DNA from: Cyprinodon diabolis
Taxonomy: Eukaryota > Chordata > Actinopteri > Cyprinodontiformes > Cyprinodontidae
Assembly: GCA_030533445.1 (NCBI GenBank)
Contig: CM060072.1
Location: forward strand, 16,139,267-16,203,266
Reading direction: 5' to 3'
DNA: 64,000 nt
Positions within the stretch are counted from its first letter, which is position 1. Every line of letters starts with the position of its first letter. Positions 24,414-64,000 of the stretch are shown here, in pieces. The notes beneath the pieces were generated by a model, which made no database searches, was not told the origin of the DNA, and saw only the letters and a list, made by a program, of their open reading frames with translations. Made by a program: the position numbers and the translations under genes.

Positions 24414-55004
<30,591 letters not shown>

Positions 55005-55499
55005 CTAATTTCATACCCAGGACACACTATTCTATCTTACGACCTTCATTCTCCGTACAGTACCCTGTGTGACTCTGTACAAAAGAAATTCCAGCTCTGA
55101 AATTTGTTTGAAAATCTGTTTTCTTTTTTAGATAACAGGTTCAAAAAAATTAATCTCAACACCTAAAAGGCTTTAAGGTCAAAGCTATATTTCGTTAAAA
55201 CTATTATGGTATTATATAAATCCAATCTTTAGTGAAAAATAATGAATATAACTTATTGTTTTATAAATCTCAATCAGGTACAAATTATATCAATATTTTT
55301 ACTTTTGGTTTGGATGACAATATTGATGCAAAGGATTTTGCACCAATAGGAACAGTAGATTAAAGTCCCACGATCAGGTGTTGCCAGGTCCTAGTAACTA
55401 TGTAAGACGGCTTCATCTGGGTCTTACATTTAGTAGATTCAAGTGGATCAGAAATGAAACTTAAAGAGGTTGAACTTTGATCAACCTTTTTGAAGCCAC

Positions 55500-56085
55500 T
55501 AGGGCTGGGTTAAAAAAAATCGATTTAATCGATTTTGAATCGATTCCATTACATTTTTGCAAAATCGATATCTAGGGAATGACATCGATTCATTTTATAG
55601 TGACCCGTGTGACGTTCAGATTCAAATAAGCAGGAAAGATGCACTAAGGATGACTTCAAGCCATACAGCTGCAAATATAGCTAATAGGTTGATTGAAGAC
55701 ATTAACAAATAGGGGCTGACTAGAAAACACCCTGTAGTTGTTACAGACAACGCTGCAAATATGGTTTGTGCATTGAAGATAATGCAGCTCATGCATGTCT
55801 GCTGTGTCACATCTGTTTGCTCGAGTGAGGCTTCACTTTTTCACTTTTCACAAACAAGTTTGCACTTTTGAGACAGTTTTGTTCACATCTCATGTTTTAA
55901 ACTGTCTAATTTACAAGTTTGCACTTTGTGTTTAATGTGACAGGAAAAAATAAAATACATAAGTATTTTGAAACACAGTTGAACCATTTTTATTATTGTA
56001 AAAACAGAATCAAAATTAATCGATTTAGAACTGTATTAATCCAAATCAAATCGATTCAGGACTTAGGCGAAAATACCCAGCTCTA
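55500..56085 (+). mobile_element. hAT-type element with intact 8-bp target duplication
   Basis: 586 bp, ends TAGGGCTGGGTT and AATACCCAGCTCTA (inverted), flanked by a perfect 8-bp duplication GAAGCCAC (55492-55499 and 56086-56093), the hAT hallmark. The interior codes, with a stop, for SHTAANIANRLIEDINK and HPVVVTDNAANM, matching the conserved TDNAANM block of ZBED-like hAT transposases, so it derives by internal deletion from an autonomous element. ATCGATT motifs are clustered near both ends. Confidence 0.9.
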
Positions 56086-56093
56086 GAAGCCAC

Positions 56094-59000
56094 GCACAGG
56101 TTGCTAGTTTCCATCTGGTGGACCTAGCAACCAGCTGGCATACATTACAGCTGAAGGTTGAAAGGCAAGTGGGCAACCATTATTGTGCTCCCTACTGGCC
56201 GGGAGGAGTTAAACTTAAAGACATCTCCTTCAACCCATTTGTTAGCCTCTTCCTTAATTTTTTCTGTTTTCTCGAATTTCTCTAACTTTTCATAACTGTC
56301 ATGTTTTCATTTCACTTTCGCTTAAAACTATTATAAAAAGCGTCCTTTTGTCATTACTCTTGCGGCTCTCCTCTTTTTTACGCATTTTCTACAAAATAAT
56401 CACACAATCTACCTTTTAATTTTAATAAAAATCCAATGTTCCTGTATGTATGAGCGTAGGTGTATGCAAACGTTATCAAAGATCTATGCAAATACATTAC
56501 ATCTGTTACACTGTAGATACTACCTGAGTCCCGTTTCACCACAGTGGTGATAATTTTACATATTGCAGCTTTAGTGGTTTGGATTATGCTCATTCTCTTT
56601 AGCCCAGTTGGATGTTGGATAAAAGGCGTGTGAACCATGATTATGTATAAGACAACCCACCACAACTGGGTTTTCCATGTTCTTTTTTTTTTTACTGAAA
56701 AAAACCATTTCGTTCAGCTTCACCATCCATTGCAACACCTGCAAAAAAACATGTGAACTAGGTTATCAAAAATAAATTCAAAACCTTGATGACAACCACC
56801 AGTCACCGATGCTGATCTGTTTTTCTATTTTATGTGCATCACATAGATCACAAACTAATCCAGCTGTGTTCAGTTCTAATTGAGGGTTCTAACTTGTTTA
56901 GATGTATTAATCTTCATAATGGCACTATTTCAAACTAATGTTTTAGGTTTTTAGAGAGTGTAATGAGCGGCCGTTAAATGCAGTTTGTGTGCCACTGCCT
57001 TTTACAAAATATATAATTTTGATGTGATATGAAATGTACTGCAAAAGTACCACACATAGCAATATTATAGATTAGATGCAGATGATAATCAGCTATAAAA
57101 GAGGAAAGAAAACCCATCTGTCATGGGCATCACCTGACATCCCATACTTTTCACAATGGTAGAAAGTCTCCCCAGAAAGGAATCCTGATAAAATATAAAA
57201 ACCTGGAAAAGTAGTTTTGATCCAGTGCAACAGTTTAAAATATTTGAAAACTGAAACTATACAAATACAATTACAGGTTAGTTTTAATCACCAATAATCC
57301 AAAGAAAAACGATATACATCTTTTCATAGGAACTTTATTTTTGTTGCAGAAAATCAGATAGTTGGAGTCCATTTGAGTTTAATGCAAGAAAAGATTTGCA
57401 TCTGAGAGGCAGGCAGATGCAAAGCAGAAATATATTTTACTCACAAATAAATGTGTTTCAGTGACGAACATGTCTGCGAACATTCACCTCTATATTCCAG
57501 GTCTCACAGCCCCAAGAAAAAGCCACCAACAGTGAGAAATACCACTAAGATATGTTCTGAACCCTTTAAAAATATGAAGCAAAAGACTCAATTCTGTGGA
57601 ACCATTTGTATGCTTTAAGCAAAGTTATGTAAAAAATGGAAAGCAGGACATTTTAAAGTCCATCCACCCTCTACAACCTTTCTATCAAGGTTACAGGGGA
57701 CTAGGGCCCATCTCCAGCAGTCTCTCCGCCTTTTAAGACTAACTATGATTTATAAATGATGTGGGAATGAATAATCTTAAATGCAACCTTAAAAAAATGA
57801 CATACCACTTTTTTTTTTTAGAAAAAGATGTGCATGATAAGTTCAGGTTTTACAGGCTGAGCATGTCAGGGTTTGCTTTCCTGAAGTTGTCCTTATTTCC
57901 CTAAGTTTGCATGTCTGGTTCCATGATGAGATTCCCTCAGTTTGTCTTGTTTTGTGCATTGGTTTCATTTTTTGTTGTGTACTCCTGTGACTTAGATGTA
58001 TTCTCTCGTTACATCTGTAAAAACATCTGGACATAATGGGCAAATTGAAAAAAATTGGACATCTCTGAAGGTTTTGTAATCCCTTTGGATGTCACTTAAA
58101 AAGGCTTTAGAAAGACTACCAGTGGTAAAGAACTGCTGCAATTGAAGCTAAGCACCAGTCAATTTTTGTCCTACCCTCCCCCCACGATTCAGTAATTGAA
58201 TTTAACTCAGCTTGAGTTTTCCTTTCATTTATTTCCTGAAGCTTCTATTAAGTCATTACCCATCACTAACCTAGTGACTTATGTCTATTCATGTCAAGGC
58301 TTCCATTTTCCTCCTCTAACAGTTCTTCTGCTCTAGTTGTCTTCGTCCTGCTAGAACCCCTTTATTATCCTCCCCTTACTCTAATGGTCTCTCATTCCTT
58401 CCACCTACGTCCTGTTGCAAAGTGAACTGAAAGGTCAACGGAAAGGAAGCAAAGCTATTGGCAAAAGAAACAATAACGCAGAGAAGAAAGGAAGTTGGAC
58501 AAAAAGCCATTAATGGTTGAATATCTGGATGGGCATCAAGACAAATCTGTGTGACTCTAATTAACATTTCTATTTAACAGAGTAAGGCACTTATTCTAAT
58601 TCCATAAACCATTGTTTTCTTTTGAGAAGCCCTGATAATTAGCTTGATTATACATCATAAAGCTGCTCAGTCGTTCCCACACTGACTCTTCATGCATGAA
58701 ATATGACATTCTGTTGTTCTGGGAATCAACATTTTCTAGTCGTGGCTCAGTGGGCTTTCTCAAAGGAATAGTGGAGGTGTGAAGTTCATAAAAAGAAGCT
58801 CCAGAAAGGCTTTACATTAACCAATACAGTGATTAAGCAAAGAGACCTCTGTTCAGCGACTTGCTGGCTCTAAGGGCCCTTGTGTTCTCCACAGAGACTT
58901 ATATAAGCCCAGGTGAACAACGTTTTTTCTTTTCTTAATATATTTAGAGAAGTTGTTGGGAACATAAGCTTCCAGCAGGTCAGAAGGACCCAACATCTAA

Positions 59001-60688
59001 CCCTAACATCTCTTAAGGGCTGGTTATATTCTCCGCAGCAGTCTTTCACACTATAATTTTGATTTATGCCCAATTTTATTATTCCACACCACAACGCAAG
59101 AGGGACAATCATGAACTATACGACCCAGGTGGTGAGGAAGTGGGATAACGCAAGGGGCAAGTTTGTGTGACAACGGAGGGACATGAGGGCAAAAAAGAGC
59201 TGGGATCCAGGTGAAAAAAGCATCTTGGCGATCTGGCGCACCTCCCTTTTCTAGTTGGTCCAACCTTCCTGCTACAAATAAAATTTGAATTCACCCCGAA
59301 AACAAACTAAACGGGAGTAAAACGTTTACGAGCATATTTGTATTTTTTGGAAATTATGGTGTGACTTCCTTTGGAACATGCCGCAAACTTTTTACAGAGC
59401 TTGGAATGTCTAACGGTGCATTTCATTAAACAAAAATACAACTCCAAATTTTTAAGTTAAAGAGCTGTACTTGATGTGATTTATGAATAAATGAATATCA
59501 AACTCTATTGTAGCAGGTTTTTCGCTTCTTTACACATATTTTCATAATTTCTAAAACAGGATAAATAATAACCAAGGACCTTCTAATGCTTTTGTTTTGC
59601 TTTACACCTAATACATAAATCCTCTTTTAAAAGATAAAGAAAATTACAATTTAATTAAGTTTAAGAGTGTACATTTTTTTTTTTTTTAGAAGATTTTTCA
59701 ATGTAATGATGCTTTCAGATGAATAACGATCATGTTGAGCTTACATTTTCTAAACATTCTTTAGTGAGACATAGATTTGAACGTGTCTTTCGGTCCATAT
59801 AAATTCTAAGGTTTCATTGCACGGGCGTGGCTTAACTAAGCAACGACTGAGTATTTATCACAGCCAAGGGGTGATCATATGAATCCCTGTATACTGTAGG
59901 TCTCATTGTCCCTGTTGCCTTACTTAGAAACACATTCTTCATTACAGTTTTCTAGAAAAACAAGTAACATGTCCAGTTTCAGGCTGAATTTATCATCCCC
60001 CACAGGTGATATTTAAAGACCAGTCAGTTTTATAGACATCTGCAAACAGCATTTATAAATTCAGCTCACGAAAGATATTGTCAGGTACAGTATATGTGAA
60101 AAAATGCATTCCTTGTATGAAGGTTAATTTCATACAGGGTGTCCATGGGCCCACCGCAAACTCCTGATTAAAGCAGTTAATTCATAGCTAAGGTTACAAG
60201 AGTGTGAGAAAAACTGCCACTGAAACAGAAAAATTAAAAATCAAATCTCAAGAGGGTGTTTCAGTAAAGCATTATTAGCGTTTTTTCATTTTAGGAAATC
60301 TATAAAACTGAAGTGTTGACCTCAAACAGATTAAACCTGACCCTTTACACAGATTAAAACCACTTCCTTCATTTAAAAATCCCCTTACTGGAGTTTTTGG
60401 ATTAACTAAACAACCTCTTATCACATGTTGATGGTGTCCCTGACTTTTAGAAGACACAGATGTTTTTATAGCCCTGATAAAATGCTGTCCGAAAAAGCAC
60501 TGAATGATTTTAGTTTTTTTTTTTTTCAGCCATCTATACTGATTTTATGGTAACTACAAGAATGTAGATGTTTCACTCCAGGGTTTCATTAATCTCATAA
60601 CCTTGAAACTTTCTTCTCCAGAGTCCAATTTCGCGGGGTTTTACTGTTCTGTCTCTGTGGAAATACGCTAACTTCTACTAACGAGAAA
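56094..60688. other. grk6 intron 2 continued; no exon recognised
   Basis: No match to the N-terminal GRK exons is seen on the minus strand. A short LINE-tail repeat lies at 57660-57723; otherwise the stretch is AT-rich and unassigned. Confidence 0.45.
57660..57723 (+). repeat. LINE 3'-tail repeat fragment
   Basis: CATCCACCCTCTACAACCTT then CAAGGTTACAGGGGACTAGG and CCCATCTCCAGCAGTC, a diverged form of the CATCCATTTTCTATAACCGC tail common to several fish LINE and SINE families. Confidence 0.6.
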
Positions 60689-61910
60689 GTAGGGCTGGGC
60701 AATTACCTGGAATTTTACCGTCACACACTACCCTAACTCGGTAAAAGAAATTAATTCTGCCATTTTGCCTGTATACGAGGGAGCTGGTATTTCTTTTCCC
60801 TTTAAGACATGGCAGAATGTGTGTAATCGCGTGACTCCACCGATCCAGTCAGAAACGTAAAACAAAGAAAATGGCGGATGGGCCCAGTGAAAAAGTGTCT
60901 AACACAGCTGTAAATAAAAATTACATCAGTTAATTCTATGGAGCCGAGCAAGAGCAAAGATGAAGCTGAGTGCGTCTTCAGAGTTGAGCGTGCAGGAAAC
61001 CAGCTTTGAGTGAGGGTCTGCAGGTTTAAATGATGCACATTGTTCTCACTGCGTGCATAGTTTGGTGGCACCAAAATTACGCCATCGATGTTAAGCAAAG
61101 GACACGAAATGCAAAGTTTGTCTGATACAGTGCTACCACCAGTGGCACCCAAGCAGTCATTCATCCAAAGTGCAGAATAGAGGACAATGCACTTTCAGAA
61201 CACTTGTGTGATAAAATAATTCTGTGCACTTTTCATTTTCAGGCTTTTTTTTTTTGTAAGAGGTGCAGCTGCTGAGAATTATTTTTGTTTCTTAACCGGT
61301 TTTGCTAGTGTCATTGTTATGTGTGCAAAGCATAGCCAAGGAAGGAACACTTAATTTTAATTTTTAAGTTTTTTATCAAGCTTGCTTAATATTGTGCACA
61401 GCAAACAACCTTTATTGTATTTATTTATTGTATTTTATTTATTAATGAAAATATTTCTGTAGAATTTTGGAGTCTTTGTTTTTATCCTTATGATATCGAA
61501 AATGGTATCGAGTATCGAATATTTTCCTTAGTATAGGTATTGATTTGAAAAGTTTAGTATCGTGACAACCCTAGTCGGTACTACCCGAAGTAACACATCC
61601 AACCTCCACCACCTAAAGCACACCCAAGCTGCTGAGTTCCCTTGCAAAAATGTTTGCAAGAGTGGTAACATTTTTCTCCTGTTCAATGAGACATTGTTGA
61701 ATGTTTACACCTGAATGGGTACATGACTTTAATATTTAGTTGAAAGTAATATGTAATGTGATTTATTGACTAAATAAATTATAAAAAAAGATCAGCTGCA
61801 TTTCCTGCACATGCCTTTATTTCTGATAGAGGAGCATTTATCGTGCATTTACTTTATCGATTGCCCAATTTATTATGATATTGATTTGAGATCATATTAC
61901 CCAGCCTTAC
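60689..61910. mobile_element. Probable hAT-type element, composite
   Basis: The left end TAGGGCTGGGCAAT and the right end ATTACCCAGCCTTA are near-inverted and resemble the termini of the element at 55500. The 8-bp flanks CGAGAAAG and CATGAAAG agree at 6 of 8. Inside, the segment 61465-61575 ends TCGTGACAACCCTA, which looks like the terminus of a second hAT type, so insertions may be nested. A possible alternative right end lies at 63064. Confidence 0.5.
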
Positions 61911-62008
61911 ATGAAAGGATCTGGACGCTAGCTGCAACTCTCTCTTCCATTCTGTGTGGCAGTGTTGTAGTACTCGAGATCGGTCTCGAGACCATTTTTT
62001 GATGGCCT

Positions 62009-62074
62009 CGTCTCGGACTTGACCGCATTTGGTCTCAGTCTCGTCTCGGACTTGACCGCATTTGGTCTCGGTCT
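62009..62074. repeat. 33-bp direct repeat, two copies
   Basis: CGTCTCGGACTTGACCGCAT and the rest of a 33-bp unit occur at 62009 and 62042, differing at one base. They lie in the left subterminal region of the hAT-type element; the period is one third of the 99-bp unit on the right. Confidence 0.85.
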
Positions 62075-62681
62075 TGTCTCGGGCGCTGAGGACTCGGCAT
62101 TTTATTTCAAGACCAGTCAAGACCACAACTGTGGAAATAACGCTAATCATCGGAATATTATCAGTTTCTTTAAGATCCTTCTTTTTATTGGATGCTTGGA
62201 TTCAAATCCAAGCAATAACCTGTCTCATTGGTAAATGCAGTGAAGGAGATCAATCTATTTTTTCAACAAATTATCTGTCTCATAACATATTTCACAACTT
62301 GGTGACAGATATAGATTTATTTAAGAAAACTTATAAAATAGCTTTAATCTGTATATGAGAGAGAAACAAGAGAAATGATTGGCTTTTTTTTCTGTTTTAC
62401 ACATTTTACAGAATTTTGCACATTGTTTTGAAATAGCACATTTAAAAACAACATAAATGTATGCACTGTTCATGAACGGCAGAGAAAATACAATTTTGAT
62501 CGACTTTGATTAATTGTTTGAAATTCTGTGATTACTACACAAAATTACTAAATAAAGATGTTAATGTTTAGTCCAGTTCTGTGTGTTAAATATCTAGGTG
62601 TTTTTATGTGAATGTGGGTCTTTTAGATCAATTTTTGTGATTTTGATCATGTTTCACATTTTATTGTCACATACTGGTGCT

Positions 62682-62879
62682 GGTCTTGGTCTTGACTCGG
62701 TCTCGACTTCCCTCGGTCTTGGTCTTGACTTGGTCTCGGACCCTAAAAGTCTTGGTCTTGTCTCGGTCTCAATACACTCTGGTCTTGGTCTTGACTCGGT
62801 CTCGACTTCCCTCGGTCTTGGTCTTGACTTGGTCTCGGACCCTAAAAGTCTTGGTCTTGTCTCGGTCTCAATACACTCT
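62682..62879. repeat. Two identical 99-bp tandem repeats
   Basis: Units 62682-62780 and 62781-62879 are identical by eye over all 99 bases, and a third begins at 62880. Since 99 is divisible by three, the array reads as a 33-residue peptide repeat (SVSTSLGLGLDLVSD and so on), which is an artefact of the period rather than a gene. Confidence 0.92.
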
Positions 62880-63150
62880 GGTCTTGGTCTTGTCTTGGTC
62901 TCGGGTTAGGTGGTCTTGACCACAACACTGCTGTGTGGTGACAAACCTACTTTAAGCATATTATCGCCACCTAAAGGGCAGGAATGAGAATGTCTGTGTC
63001 TTACTCATGTTAAATTTAACAATTAAACTGTGATTGTATGACAAATGCAATTAATTACCCAGCCTTGGTCTGAATTATTTTACCTGTTTTAAAGTATCCC
63101 TCATTATATATCAATAATTAGGCTTTTAAAGAGCTAACCCCTCCATTGTT

Positions 63151-63293
63151 GTTTAGGTGTGGTGGATAGCACTGTTGCCCCGGGGTTAAATCATGGGCCT
63201 TTCTACACAGCGTTTGCATGTTCTCCCCTTGCATGCGGAGTAGTTCTCTCCAGGTACTACAGCTCCCTCCCCAAGTCCAAAAACAAAAATTAC
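63151..63293 (+). mobile_element. Diverged tRNA-type SINE fragment
   Basis: Order GTGGTGGATAGCACTGTTGC, CATGGGCCTTTCTACACAGC, GTTTGCATGTTCTCCCCTTG, CCAAGTCCAAAAAC matches a very common fish repeat cassette whose complement appears at 37535. The B-box region is decayed. Confidence 0.65.
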
Positions 63294-64000
63294 TCCTTTT
63301 CCCTACTTATCCTCTCAAGCTACTAATGAATAATATAACCTGTATAAACTTTTGGTTTTGAATTCCAAAGAGATGGGTAAAATCTCTGAAAGTTTAATTT
63401 AACTCAAGACTTTTAAAACACACTGTCCATGTTTAATTGTACTACAATTACATCTGCTCTTTCTTTTACTTAGTAAGTTTGCCAATGTTGCTCAGACATA
63501 TTCGATATTTCCTTAGTGGTGGTTTTGCACAATCACACGTGCGGTGAATTTCCAGCACATGGCCGAAGCTCACAGCAGAACGTTCACTCAGCAAAATTGA
63601 GCTCTCTCTTGTTTTTCGATTACCGTAAACACAATCATGTTCTCACACATCAAAACCAGCAACAAAAACTCTCATCTTTTCATGAAGTTAAAGTTGCTGT
63701 TGTTTTTTTGTTTATTTGGGAAATATTCAGTTTATCATCCAAATCTGCACCACAGGATGTTTCTTATCAAAGGAAAAAAAATCTGTGGTACAGAAGCAAC
63801 AATATATTATTGTGCAACAGACAGAAGTAGGCTACTGCTTTCACACCGATATGCAATCGTCATAAGATGAGAGGAAATAAAAACAGGCTGTCAATCACTA
63901 ACAAGGAAGTCGTCTATCTGCAAACCGTCTTGGTTCTGTTGCGCTGAAATATTAGCAGAGTCTGGCTATTGACTTGTATTTTATGTTTTTATGCTTATGT

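Larger units (their letters stand above)
61960..62930. mobile_element. Non-autonomous hAT-type element with perfect 8-bp duplication
   Basis: 971 bp. Ends CAGTGTTGTAGTACTCGAGA and, reverse complemented, CAGTGTTGTGGTCAAGACCA; flanked by an exact 8-bp duplication CTGTGTGG (61952-61959 and 62931-62938). Both subterminal regions are built of GGTCTYGGTCTTGACT-type repeats, including two identical 99-bp units on the right. No transposase frame; the middle is AT-rich. Confidence 0.88.

Noticed and set aside
62598..62909. Open frame encoding a regular 33-residue peptide repeat
   Set aside because: The period of the DNA repeat (99 bp) is divisible by three, so any frame without a stop stays open. It lies within the subterminal repeats of a hAT-type element and has no start context or known domain.
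63637..63870. Frame containing ATIYYCATD, like the end of an immunoglobulin or T-cell receptor V segment
   Set aside because: No V-domain framework, first cysteine or tryptophan precedes it, and no recombination signal follows. A short chance match in AT-rich DNA.

Overview
The window looks like vertebrate, almost certainly teleost fish, nuclear DNA. It is AT-rich and intron-rich, has no bacterial-type gene packing, and is crowded with fish-type transposons (Tc1-like, hAT-like, LINE and tRNA-derived SINE copies). Some dispersed repeats resemble ones I associate with spiny-rayed fish, but I cannot name the order or species.

The only protein-coding gene I can defend is grk6 (G protein-coupled receptor kinase 6) on the minus strand. 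Fourteen coding exons lie between 54967 and 24414. They join in frame with GT/AG junctions and run from the RGS-homology domain to the stop codon, giving 525 residues plus one split codon. Catalytic positions fall at K215, D311 and D329 if the missing part has the human length. The first two coding exons (about 50 residues) are not visible between 54968 and 64000 and probably lie beyond the right edge.

Layout: 1-24 kb lies downstream of grk6. It holds a CpG-rich patch at 3.5-3.9 kb that may be the promoter and first non-coding exon of a leftward gene, a degenerate Tc1-like transposon (6.3-8.2 kb) carrying a solo LTR, a LINE fragment split by a small inverted-repeat element (16.2-17.5 kb), SINE copies and a tRNA-Thr-like pseudogene. 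From 24.4 to 55 kb is the grk6 body. Its introns carry a 3-kb block of diverged tandem repeats (28.9-32.0 kb), a 686-bp inverted-repeat element (33.9-34.6 kb), two related miniature elements (38.0-38.6 kb) and a second dead Tc1-like transposon (48.2-49.6 kb). From 55 to 64 kb is grk6 intron 2, with two hAT-type elements that still show perfect 8-bp target duplications (55.5 and 62 kb), the second carrying two identical 99-bp repeats.

I found no operon-like system, CRISPR array or new enzyme system. The less ordinary content is in how the repeats are organised: nested insertions with intact target duplications, the intron-11 repeat block and the CpG-rich patch.
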